This document shows, one piece after another, positions 10,605 through 22,250 of a stretch of DNA of 64,000 nt (position 1 is the stretch's first letter; every line of letters starts with the position of its first letter). The notes beneath the pieces were generated by a model. It was not told where the DNA came from. It saw only the letters and a list, made by a program, of their open reading frames with translations, and ran no database searches. This DNA is from Phaseolus vulgaris. Its lineage: Eukaryota; Streptophyta; Magnoliopsida; Fabales; Fabaceae. The stretch is from NCBI RefSeq assembly GCF_000499845.2, contig NC_023754.2:26140611-26204610 (forward strand). Direction: 5' to 3'. The position numbers and the translations under genes are program-made.

Positions 10605-10880
10605 TTAAAGTACACGTCCCAGGTCATATCAGTTGTAATTAAGAAATGGAAAACTAAGTTTTGTTAGTATATGAAAGGGTGGACATCATTAAATGATTTA
10701 GTTGAGAGTTGTATAGAGTCAGTGAAATGAAGTCCATAAATAGAGACAGATATGATCCCATTATAGTATATTTGTTAGCTTCAAAACATTTGGAGTGAAC
10801 ACTTGAAGATATCTGTTATCAGGTTGAATTCTTTTCTGCTTCTTTCTTTTTATTACTTATCTTTTGTGAGATGCACACCA
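10605..10880 (+). promoter_or_regulatory. Promoter and leader block of OSC copy 2
   Basis: It contains the ACGT element GTACACGTCCCAG (about 10609-10622), a TATA-like CATAAATAG (10735-10743) followed by GAGACAGATATGATC, and a leader with GAACACTTGAAGATATCTG. A possible leader-intron donor (ATCAG/GTTGAA) lies near 10820, with an acceptor ATGCAG just before 11388. The same architecture recurs at the other copies. Confidence 0.6.
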
Positions 10881-11407
10881 ACAAACAGAAGCAGTGTAGG
10901 TTTAATTTATAAGAGAATTTATCCTTTTGGAGTTGTAATTGTTTGGACTAGTTTTTCTAGACTTATAGAGGAGAAAATAAAATAAAGTTTTCTATAAACT
11001 AAAATTAACTAATACATAATATTTTTTTTTAAAGAATTTATATCAAATAGTTTCTATGTATGTCTAAACTAATTTTAACGTTAAAAAATAATGTTTTTTA
11101 ATTTTTTTTCCCTTAAAATATTTGCAATTTTTAGACAAAACTGTCTAAACAATTTAAGTTCTATACTTTTTGTTGATTTAATGGTTGGGTGATTTGTACT
11201 GAAAATGGAATAGTTAGATTTGTTTGTAAGGGAAAAACTTGCTATATTTGACTAAAGAAAGTACGAGTGACGTGGGACAAAAGAAGCAAGTTGAAAGGAT
11301 AAAATAGAAAGAGAAGATATGATTTATTGTTGGGTTATATAGTACACAATAAATGAGGGTTAAAGCGTGTGTATATTTATGATGCAGGAGGAAGTAAGGT
11401 GAAGAAA

Positions 11408-14400
11408 ATGTGGAGGCTGAAGATAGGAGATGGAGGAAAGAATCCATACATATTTAGCACAAACAATTTTGTAGGAAGACAAATATGGGAGTTTGATTCT
11501 GAAGCAGGAACTGATGAAGAACGAGCCCAGGTGGAAGCTGCTCGTCAACATTTCTATCAAAATCGCTTTAAGCTCAAGGCTTGTGGTGATCGACTATGGC
11601 GATTTCAGGTACTTCTTCTTCTTTACTATCTGCACTAAAACCTCATTCTTCAGGGCAAAAAGTGTAGTAAGCCATTGTTTAACTATTTTAAAATTAAATT
11701 ATTGTGTGGCATTTCGAAAAGGAAAGGTATTAAAGAAATAAATAATATAAGTATATTTGTACAGATTTTGAGGGAAAAGAAATTCAAACAAAAAACAAGG
11801 AAAGTGAAGATAGAAGATGATGAAGAAATAACATGGGAGAAGGCTACTCTCACCCTAAAGAGAACCTCTCATTACCTGTCGGCACTGCAAACTAGTGATG
11901 GCCATTGGCCTGCTCATCTCGGGGGTTCCCACTTTTTCATTCCTATCATGGTAACTTCAACTTATTTAAAAAATAGTATCACACTCCTACTTTTCTCTTT
12001 GCATTCATATTACAATTTTATAAATTATTATTTCTATTTATATTTCTTAATATTATTATTATAATATAATATTTTATTATAAATAACAATTGTGAAAGGG
12101 ATGTAGATAAAAGGATGGTGTCAAAAAATAATTTTGTTTAAATATATTAGATTTGCTTTTTATTATTAGAATTTATTTAAAATTGGTTATTAAGTTTTAA
12201 AGACATAATTACGAAATTTTAATGAAAAACTAAAATCAAACTTGTATAGTATTTCAATCGATATAGGATTTGGTAATCTAAGTTTGAAATTTAGAAAATT
12301 ATATGCATAAACAATACTTTTATATATGTTTCAGGTCATTTCTATCTACAGCACGGGACATCTTGATTCTGTACTTCCGAAAGAATATCGTAAAGAAATT
12401 CTCCGTTACTTATATAATCATCAGGTAAATTTGTTAAATTTCAATATACTCAATTTACATATAATTTCTATCATTTTAATAATAAAATATACAACCATAA
12501 AAATGAATACTAATGAGTGGTTTGATGTGAAGAACGATGATGGAGGGTGGGGATTACACATAGAGGGTCCTAGCACGATGTATGGTACCACACTAAATTA
12601 TATAAGTATGAGACTTCTCGGAGAAGGAGCTAATGGAGGTCATAACAATGCTTGTGTTAAGGCTAGAAAATGGATTCATGATCATGGCAGCGTAACACAT
12701 GTGCCTTCCTGGGGAAAATTTTGGCTTTCGGTATGAATATGATTTTATACAATTTAATAAACACATAAATAAATGTAAGTATGTTACTGTTTTAAATTAT
12801 GTTATTCTTGCAGGTACTTGGTATAGTTGATTGGAGTGGATGCAACCCATTGCCGCCTGAATTTTGGATACTTCCCACTATTCTCCCCATGCATCCTGGT
12901 TATTTTTTTATTATTATTTAAGAAATGTGACTAAATCATTTTTCAATTAATTATTATTGTATCTTATTTTCACCAAAAATAATGCAGCTAAAATGTGGTA
13001 TTATTGCCGACATGTATATATGCCTATGTCATATATATATGGAAAAAGATTTGTGTGTCCAATCACACCATTGATTAGAGAATTAAGAGAAGAACTCTTT
13101 ATTCAACCGTATGATGAAAGTATTTGGAAGAAAGCACGTCACAAATGTGCTAAGGTAATCCATATTTTATCATTAATTGAAGTATGTCACGTTAAATTTA
13201 TGGAAATTACAATTTTTTAATTAAATTGTAAGAAGCGTACGTAATTAGTTCAATCAAAATTTAAAAGAAAAATAATTTTAAAATTTAAAAGAAAATACAT
13301 TAACATAAGGTGTGTGTAAACTGTATGACAAAAAGGATAATAATGTATTTTATACGTATGATTACAGGAAGATCTCTATTATCCCCATCATTGGATACAA
13401 GATCTAATATGGGATAGTGCTTATTTAGTTACTGAGCCACTTCTTACACGCTGGCCTTTCAATAAGTTGATTAGAGAAAAAGCACTTCAAGTAGCAATGA
13501 AGCTTATTCACTATGAAGATGAAAATACTCGATATATAGATGGTGGTTGTGTGAACAAGGTAATTATCATAATTTTAAAGCATATATATATTATTTTCTA
13601 GAATGCATAAATTATAATTTTTAGATTTTCTCCATAAAGAGATTTCATTCAAATTTGCCTATATCATATTTGTGTTTTGTAGGCTCTGTCTATGCTTGCA
13701 TGTTGGGTAGAAGATCCAAATGGAGATGCTTTTAAAAAGCACGTTGCAAGGGTTCCAGATTATTTATGGCTTTCAGAAGATGGAATGTGTATACATGTAT
13801 AATACAACGTGTATTGTCATTTTCTTTTTTCACTAGAACATTCTAATATCTAAATAAAACTCAATTACCATCATCTTATTTATAATCACTTGCAATAGGA
13901 TAGTAATTAAAGATGATAACTTAATTAATGCAATTGTCTATATACAGGGACTTAGTACGCAATCATGGGATGCTGGTTTTATTGTTCAAGCTCTTCTTGC
14001 TACTAATCTAATTGATGATGTTGGTCCCACACTTGCAAAAGCACATGATTTTATCAAGAAATCTCAAGTGAGTGTATATGATAAAATTACAATTAAGAAA
14101 CACCGTTTTTAATTAATCTTCAATATATTCAGGACTAGATATTCATTAGTTTTATTAGGTAATAGTGAATTGATATTGTCATATTATATTATAGGTAGTA
14201 GAAAATCGTTCAGGAGATTTTAAGAGTATGTTTCATCACATATCTAAAGGGTCTTGGACCTTTGCTGATAGAGACCATGCATTACAACTTTCTGATGGCA
14301 CTGCAGAATGTATGAAGGTATTTAACTAATTAGGTTACAAAACATTTTAATTTGTTAAATAACTTATGGATATCAACATACATATGTTACATAGTTCTAA

Positions 14401-16104
14401 CTAACTAATCATCCATGTTTCAGTGTTGTTTACTTTTATCCATGTTACCAGAAGAGATTGTGGGAGAAAAATTGGAACCTGAAAGGTTATATGATTCAGT
14501 CAATTTTTTATTGTCACTTCAGGTGAGTGTTATAAAAAATGGCACACTTTTCAATTTTATGTGATTGATTGTATAATCGATAGTCTATTCTCTTTATTTT
14601 TATGAAATAGAAATTGAAAAAAGGTTGCATACGAGTAATTTACCTCTACTTAATTAGTTTAAAACATAATATACTATTTATCAAAGTAAAATCATTTCTG
14701 TTTTTTCTATTGCTATAAAACAAGTTATTTTATTTTTGTTTTACTTTTTTTTCAAGTTTTATCATATAAATGATAAATTTACTCAGTCGCTTCTTTTTAT
14801 ATTAAGACTTTTGTTATAGTTTAAACAATTTACATTAAAGTTAACTTTTTACTTCTAAAATTTTAATTGATTAGATTATGTAGATGTTTTTCTGTAATTT
14901 TTTTTTTAATTTTCCTTTATCAATGTTTCTTACATTTAAATTTGTGATATATGATATTTTTTTACTAAACTAGAAGTTTGATTACTGCAGAGTAAAAATG
15001 GAGGTGTAACTGTGTGGGAGCCAGCAATAGCTCAAAAGTGGTTGGAAGTAAGTTTGAATTAATGGTTTTTACATTATGTATAAATTTGTTAGCTAATGCA
15101 GATGTGTCTTTTTTTTTATTAATTTGTAGCATCTGAATCCCGCGGAATTTCTGGCTGACATAGTAATTGAGCACGAGTATCTTGAGTGTACTGGATCAAC
15201 AATTCAGGCTTTAGTGTTGTTCAAAAAACTATACCCAAATCATAGAAGGGAAGAGATAGATAATTTCATTGTCAAAGCAGCACAATTCATCGAAGATGAA
15301 CAATTACCAAACGGAAATTGGCATGGGAACTGGGGAGTTTGCTTCACTTACGGTGCCTGGTTTGCAGTTGGAGGTTTAGCTGCTGCTGGAAAGTCTTACA
15401 GTAATTGTGTTGCCATTCGTAAAGCTGTGAAGTTTCTACTCTCAATACAAAATGAGGATGGTGGTTGGGGAGAAAGTTATCTTTCATGTCCAATGAAGGT
15501 TTGTAATTAAATGGCTATTTGTGATTACAATTTCCATTAACTTAAATGTCATTACTTATAAATATTACTTAATGCATATGTGCAATGAAGACGTACGTGC
15601 CTCTTGAAGGGAATCGATCAAATGTTGGTCAAACAGCTTGGGCTCTACTAGCTTTGATTCTTAGTGGTCAGGTATTCTACTCATTTGCACCTGTGTGATT
15701 TCAACATCTGTGGTATCTTGGATTTCAACATATGTGGTTTATTATTGTATCCAAAGTAAGTTTTCTTCTTATTCCTTTTCTAAATTTGCATGTAGGCTGA
15801 GAGAGATCCAACTCCTCTTCACCGTGCTGCAAAGTTACTCATTAATTCTCAGTTAGAAGATGGTGATTGGCCCCAACAAGTACCTCTCAAATATCTATCC
15901 TTTTGAATTATGGCTCTTAGTTATGTACGAACTTATATCGTTGCGTGCAAAATTGTTTAATGTTTGTGTGTGACTTAAATGTTGCAGGAAGCATTGGGGG
16001 TGTACAAGAGAAGTTGTTTGCTTCATTACCCATTCTATAGAACTGTTTTTCCGTTGCAGGCTTTGTCTGAATATCGTAACAATGTTTTAGTGCCATCTAC
16101 TTGA
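11408..16104 (+). CDS. Oxidosqualene cyclase copy 2, intact, beta-amyrin synthase-like clade
   Basis: Sixteen exons with GT/AG borders: 11408-11608, 11765-11950, 12335-12424, 12533-12730, 12814-12898, 12988-13154, 13368-13559, 13683-13796, 13948-14067, 14195-14317, 14424-14522, 14991-15047, 15130-15498, 15591-15671, 15796-15879, 15988-16104. They sum to 2283 bp, an uninterrupted 760-residue protein, normal for plant OSCs. The family cyclises 2,3-oxidosqualene to triterpenes on ER membranes. QW-type repeats are present ([23 protein letters not shown]). The product motif is MWYYCR (residues 256-261), where beta-amyrin synthases have MWCYCR; the Trp is kept. The DCTAE acid motif reads DGTAE (485-489), with Asp485 and Cys564 retained. 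The last base of exon 8 is T (CAT/GT) where copies 3 and 5 have CAG/GT. Near the C-terminus FPLWAL is FPLQAL. An AATAAA signal lies at 16214. The exact product is unknown. Confidence 0.93.
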
Positions 16105-17930
16105 GAAACTGTAAGCTCAAAACAACAATGTCAAACCCATAAAAAGTATAAAACCAAAGTTGATGGTGATCAACTTTAATAAGTGTATTTCTATTATAGT
16201 TTTGTAATTATGGAATAAACATGTTGTATTAAATAGTATACAATAAAGGGTAAAAAGGGTAATTATAAGAAAAAAAAGGATGCTGTTATATGTTCTTAAA
16301 TTTATTTTCAACTTTCAAATCTATATAAGGTTTAGGATTATTTCACATTGTCTCGCAATACACAAGTATGTCTCCTTAGATATACGTGTCTTAAACTTAA
16401 ATTGAATAGTTGAATTTTTTCTCTATGACAATTCCATAATTTCTTCTCTTACCATGATAATATAAAAAATAATCAACTTATCCTTTTCATAATATCTTAT
16501 ACTCAATTTAAAATTATATTTTAGAATATATTTTATACCCAATTCAAAACTATACTCTAGAGTATATATTTCGATACGTTTCTAAATTATAATAAAATCT
16601 AAAATTTCTGTTTGGAGTTACACATTCCAAAAAAATATTCTCAATTTCATAATTTATAATAAGTTCTGAATATATTATGGCAATGAGACATTGATCATGT
16701 CTATACTGAGAGTAAGAGAAAAAAAAAGTATGAAAATAGAAAATGAAATAACCTCAGATCAATGCACTAGACTCTCTAAGTAAATCACTTTTTTCCATTT
16801 TAAACTGTCAACTGATTTAGACTTTATATTTAGACACTTATCAGTATACCTTAAAGAAATTTTTATAAAAGATGTTTTTTAACTTGTAGAAAGATCATTT
16901 CATATTTCCTTTTTATCTTCTAGAATTGCTTATAAAATAATTTAGCCCATTGACATTAGGAGTCATGCATGAAAATACTCCTTGAACCTTTATAAAAAGG
17001 TTTGAAATTTAACAAACTGGCAAGGAAGAATGTCATCAATCAAAAGTGTCAATTCGCTGAATCTGTCATTATTATAAAATATAACAAAGATGAATAAAAA
17101 AGAGTAAAAAGAAATGTATAGAATGAATATCTCTAATATTATTTCATTGATATCAAAATAAATAGTCTGAATATATACGAGCTAGATCTAGTTAAAGAGA
17201 AAAAGAATCAATGAAACAAAGACAAAATAAAGGTTATTCACCTCTATAAAGAGAAACAACTAAGAAATAAAAAAAAACACAATTAATATTAGGATCATTT
17301 TATAATTCTGATATTTATATTCTTTAATATCCTCCCACGTTGGATAACAAATATTGATGAGACCTAACTTGAAACAAATATTTTTAAAAGATTGGAAACT
17401 TAAAAGATTTGATATAAACATGTAACTGTAATCATTACTCTATATTCCACTTTCCAAAAACTCTTTAATATTATTCTTTATTTCTTTTATTTTCAGAATA
17501 TGAGAGAATATAGACACTAAAACCGATTAGAATTCTCAAATATATTACTTATAAAACATAGCAAAACCATCCACATTTTACTCCGTTCATCTTTTCCAGT
17601 GTATTGTAAGGTCCCTTTTTCCAATCTGATGAAATCCCCTTGCCCTTGATCATACACACGTGACACTAAATTTTCACATCAAACAGAAAGATGGCATAAT
17701 AACTGAATGATGAAAACACGTAACATCATTATAGAATGCTCTTCCAATGAAGTGGCATATATTGTTAGACTACTCAGACATGAGAGGCACTCCTATGACA
17801 ACTGTCAAGAACAGCAAGCATATAACATCTGCAATCCCAAAAGATGACATTGGGAATCTCTCTTTATTGACCAATTAATCTTATAACTGATTCATTTAAT
17901 ATATTTTTAAGGATTGTTTAGGGGCATTGT
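16105..17930. other. 3' flank of OSC copy 2, duplicated elsewhere
   Basis: No further gene is seen. From about 16628 to 17870 the sequence has a partial, diverged copy at 29850-30667, which continues past the retrotransposon at 40086. This identifies the DNA around the 29.2-kb OSC stub as a duplicate of this gene's 3' end and flank. Confidence 0.7.
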
Positions 17931-17934
17931 ATGA

Positions 17935-18095
17935 GATTGTATTAGCGCTCATTTGGGTATTATTTTCTTTCTTCTTCTTTTTTCTTGAATAATACTATTT
18001 TGTACTTTTTTTTCCCCTTCAGTAACACTCATATGTGTCATGAGACACTTTTATTGATGGGAAATAATACTCAAATGAGTACTGTTGAGAAAAAA
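17935..18095. repeat. Short inverted repeat, possible MITE
   Basis: The left arm GCTCATTTGGGTATTATTTT and the right arm AAATAATACTCAAATGAGTA are near-complementary and about 110 bp apart. A related sequence (GAGTATTATTTTCTTCAATAAC) occurs downstream of copy 4 near 50500. Confidence 0.4.
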
Positions 18096-18239
18096 AAAAG
18101 TCATGTATCATAAAATTATGAAGTTATCTAAAGTACGGATTAGGATACGTTTATCTAAATCACAACTCAAATTTAATATTTAAATCTGAATCACGTCAAG
18201 AACACCGTAGAGACAGAACAAGAGTTATTCCTTGCAAAT

Positions 18240-18857
18240 TTTTTTTTTTAAATGTGGGAAGAAAGTTGTATATTTATATATTTTTTAATTTATTAACTTT
18301 AATTTATTTTTTTTATTTCTTTTTTATTTTAAATTTAAATTATTAATATTTTTATTCAAAATATAATTAAAATTTAAATATAAAAAATATAATCAAAATA
18401 ATTATTATAAAAACATAATTAATCATATTATATATAATAAATTATAAATAATAATAATAATAAAAATAAATATATTTTTTAATAATTAAAAAATAAATTT
18501 ATATAATAATTATATTAATTAAAAAAGGAAAAACAAAAATAATAATATTATTTAATATAAAAATAATTTTTTATCAAATATTTATAATTATAAATATTTA
18601 AATAAATATATAAAATTAATTTTTAATTATTTTTAAATATAAGGATAAATATGTAAATTTACATTTTTATCAATTAAAAAATATATAATTTCAGTCACAC
18701 CCATCACATAATTCACAAATTTTTATAAATTTTCTCCGCACTTTCCACTTCATTTACCTTAATCCAAACACCCTAACTTTTTCTACACTTTCCTTTCAAA
18801 TCATCTCAAATTCACTCTTTCCTTTCCATTCCCTAATCTAAATAAAACATTAGTGAG
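18240..18857. mobile_element. MITE-like AT-rich element (also at 58066-58812)
   Basis: The AT-rich interior and the CT-rich right arm (TTTCCACTTCATTTACC, then CTAATCTAAATAAAACATTAG) match the 58-kb copy closely. In that copy the left tip GGCTGTGTTTGTTTAAA pairs imperfectly with the right tip TTTAATCCAAACAAAGCATT. A more distant relative occurs near 42860-43080. No coding content. Confidence 0.5.
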
Positions 18858-18863
18858 ATAGGG

Positions 18864-19080
18864 GTGGAACTTAGCCCTGATGGCTTCCCAACAGTCATCA
18901 TAATCTACTGTGTTCAGAATAAAGAGTTGGCTGATGATATGGATACTATTCTTCCCAATTCCTTTCTTTTTATGGTCTTCGGTTGCATCATTCTTATGTT
19001 CACACATATCTGTGTTTAGTTTCTCCAGTGTGACAGAACTAGAGGACTTTCAACTAGCGAAGACTGCACTGTATAGGTAA
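18864..19080. repeat. Dispersed repeat shared with 51868-52166
   Basis: Shared blocks include CTTCCCAACAGTCATCATAA, AAGAGTTGGCTGATGATATG, CCTTTCTTTTTATGGTCTTC and GAGGACTTTCAACTAGC, followed by a common end GGTAACATCT. The 51.8-kb copy has an extra internal segment. Origin unknown; possibly a mobile element or an old gene remnant. Confidence 0.55.
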
Positions 19081-19799
19081 CATCTATCTATAAGTTCACT
19101 TAGAGTATTTATGTAATATAATAAAAGATATTAGATAAGTATTATCACGTTAATTATACATTTATAAAATTGGTTTTTATAATATTTATCTAAATTAATA
19201 TAATTACACTATATTGAAGTCTATAATAATAGTCTAAAAAATTATAGTGATCTTGATTTTAGACCACCTAACGAATCATGTCAGACCGACAAAATCCAGG
19301 AACGTACAAATTGTTTTATTAAACTTTTGTTAAGTTGAAAAATATGTATGATGATATTATTTCCTTCAAATTTATTGAGATAGGATTTTGTGCAAGAATG
19401 AATTCTCATGGTAGAGGTATAGATAGTTGCGTAGGTATATGATGAAAGTACAAGATAATATTGAATATATAATATATTTAGGTTGTTAATTAATTTATGT
19501 TAACTATATGAATATGTTTGGTAGGAGAGCACAGAAAGTTGTGAATTTTTAAATGTAAAAGAATGAAAAATATATAATTTATTTCGAAAAAACATATCTT
19601 TATATATAATTGCATTTTGGATAGTATATAAACATTGTTAATATAGGTAAACAATTCTAGAGAATTACATGCATTAATAATATAATTATAAATATACTGT
19701 CTAAACCATTGGTGGAAAGGTCGAATGGTCAGTAACAAGATAAAAAAAACCTAAACAAAAATAAATAAATAATTAAATAATAAAAACTGTAAATGTAAA

Positions 19800-20060
19800 A
19801 GTTCAATTGGGTCTAAAGCCCAATAAATGAGTACTATAAATAGGGAGGTCAACTAAAAAATAGAGTGAATTTTATCAGATAATTAACCAGAATCGATTCT
19901 AACTTTATCATCGGAATCCCTTGCAGCACACCCGCTTGAGAGCTGATCCTAAGACCAGAAGTCGAGAGTCCAAGTTGACCAAATCCGATCAGTGAGAGTC
20001 CACATCCTACATCAAAAAATCAGCCCAAGTGCAAACCTATGAACAATGTAACCGAAAACA
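19800..20060. repeat. LTR-like or leader-like segment (also at 56560-56830)
   Basis: Contains ACTATAAATAGGG followed about 100 bp later by CCCTTGCAGCACACCCGCTTG and GACCAGAAGTCGAGAGTCCA. A TATA box followed by this type of sequence suggests a solo LTR or LTR-derived promoter, but no clean TG...CA borders or target duplication were found. Confidence 0.35.
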
Positions 20061-20708
20061 CAAACCTGAATCAATAGACCGTGAAGCTGAAAAATCAAAA
20101 AAAGAAAAAATTAATTGTTTCTAGACCTTGGAAAAATAATAAAATATATGGGATTGAGTCTTTAAAATAGTAGTACGAGTTTGTTTAAAGTTATATTTAT
20201 GATATATTAATTATTTCTAAATTATCAATAAATATAATTTTATTTACTAAAATATTTTAAAACTTAAAATTTTAAATATATATTTAGATAATTTTGTTTT
20301 AAATCGTTATTAAAATATTTATATATGAGTTAAATTATTTTAATTCTAAATTGGATAGCTAAAAACTTTATTTTATTTATTTTCTCTTCTATAAGTCTAG
20401 AAAAAGTAGTCCAAACAAACCGAGAACTCCAGTCCAAACAAATCCAGAACTCCATAATGGTTTATAGAAAAAAAAAATTTAATCATTTTTCAGCAAACCT
20501 TTAATAACAAAAACAAAAGAATATTTGATATCCAAAAAGGTAAAAAATTAATTTAATTAACCATTATAATAATATATTAATATTTTAAATTAAAAAATGA
20601 AATTAATAAAATTAAAATATTATTTTATTAAATCATTTGATAGATGTAATTATTATTTGAAGTTTGAAAATATCAGTATTCAAATAATTTGTTATCGAAC
20701 TTCAAGTT

Positions 20709-20850
20709 AGGGGTGACAATATGAGTTGGTTCGCTCTGCATAAGTTCGTCCCGTGTTTGGTCCGTTTCGCGTTTGGAGAACGGACTCATTTCTTTGGCTC
20801 GTCCCGCATAAGAAGTAACATGTAGGTCTGCGGGTCAGTTCGCATAAGAT
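20709..20850. mobile_element. GC-rich hAT-like island (also at 57430-57555)
   Basis: Starts TTAGGGGTGACAATATG, like a hAT tip, then becomes much more GC-rich than its surroundings, with repeated GTCCGT / GTCCCG words. A third related island is at 45715-45890. No far end or target duplication could be fixed. Confidence 0.4.
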
Positions 20851-21544
20851 TTTTTTTTCAAATATAAAATTTTTATTAATTATAAAAAAAACTTATTCCT
20901 ACTATTGAAAGATTAAAATTTTATCTGTGTTTAAAATATAAATTCAAGTATGAGGTTTGTTATAAGGTTTGATTAAAAATAATTAAAGTTTTGATTTGCA
21001 TCTATTTTTTCCAATTTATGTATGTAAATGTATAAAAGTATCTTATCAAAATTTTGCTACAAAATATTTTAATGAAGAAGACTATTTTTTAACTATCCTA
21101 TTAAAATCTCTTCTTTATATTATTTTTTTATTAACAAATTTTAAATATAAACTTTTACTTAAAACTAAATTCAATGTTACTCTTAAATCTTTTATATAAT
21201 TAAAATAAAACATTATTTTTATAATACATTAAATTTAATTTTTTAAAATAAAATAAAATAAAAATTACACTATAAATGAATGATGTATGATTTTTTTTAT
21301 TAAAAAATTAAATAATTATCTTTTTATTTATATGGCGTAGTAACCTATCCTAGCACCTTAGTAAACTCACTTTGACTTTCTGGTTATGGGAAGCTGACGA
21401 GCCCGTTCCTGCAACCGTAGTGTCCATTACAAATCATTAAAGTGATGTGTACGGAGGATGAGCAGCATCACCGCTTAATAACTCCTATGAATTGACACAC
21501 ATCTTCCGATGAAAAAATTGGAAAATTATGACTTATTTAAGACT

Positions 21545-21790
21545 ATTGTTGTCATCATTAAGTGATTTAGTTGAGAGTTGTATAGAGTCAGTGGAGTGAA
21601 CCCCATAAATAGAGAGACAGATATAATTCCATTACATTATATTATTACAAAGGGATTCATCTGAATTATTTCGTTAGCTTCAAAACAGTGGGAGTGAACA
21701 CTTGAAGATCTGTCATCAGGTTCTTTTTTGCTACTTCCTTTTTATTCCTTATGTTTTGTCGGATGCACAGCAACAGAACAGTGTAGCCAA
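21545..21790 (+). promoter_or_regulatory. Promoter and leader block of OSC copy 3
   Basis: TATA-like CATAAATAG at 21604-21612 followed by AGAGACAGATAT and a leader with GAACACTTGAAGATCTG. The ACGT element GTACACGTCCCAG seen before copies 1, 2 and 4 is absent; instead a block with GATGTGTACGGAGGATGAGC lies upstream (about 21444), as before copy 5. Confidence 0.6.
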
Positions 21791-22250
21791 ATCTTTTCAA
21801 ATGCTGTAATCTAAGTATCACTTTGTCCTCCACTCACACTCACTTCAACACATCTTATTTAGTCCACTCAGTGCTCATATTTTTACACTTCAAACAATAA
21901 ACAATTCAATAAATTAATATTTTAATTATACTACTTTGTAAACAAAAGAAAAAATTTAAAATTAATATATATTATTATATTATTATAATGGATTGTGGTT
22001 TTCCGATGTCAAAGTATTTGTTTTTTAATTAAAGGTTTGCTGGAAAAAGATTAAAAGTAAGAAAAAAATTAATAAATTTCCAAGTTTGCTGATAAAAAAA
22101 AAGTTAAAAATCAAGAAAAGCAAGGTTGAAAGGATAAGAAGAAAAAGAATAGAAAGAGAAAAAATGATTTATTGCTGGGTTATAGTACACAGTGAATGAG
22201 GCTTAAAGTGTGTGTATATGTATGATGCAGGAACAAGTAAGGTTAAGAAA

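Larger units (their letters stand above)
19080..21900. repeat. Upstream segmental duplication block A (before copy 3)
   Basis: This block and 56050-59330 (before copy 5) share sequence in the same order: AAAATATGTATGATGATATT-type sequence, a leader-like segment with GACCAGAAGTCGAGAGTCCA, a GC-rich island with GAAGTAACATGTAGGTCTGC, and the OSC promoter. In block B a 0.75-kb MITE-like element is additionally inserted (58066-58812). A shorter version also occurs at 40750-41760. No gene is supported inside. Confidence 0.75.

Noticed and set aside
11360..11560. Minus-strand open frames opposite OSC exon 1 (also at 22203, 43878 and 59414)
   Set aside because: They are shadows of the conserved exon and recur only because the exon is repeated; no independent coding evidence.
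18801..19007. Minus-strand 68-residue ORF containing WEAIRAKFHPYL
   Set aside because: The repeat copy at 51.9 kb does not keep the frame open, so coding is not supported.
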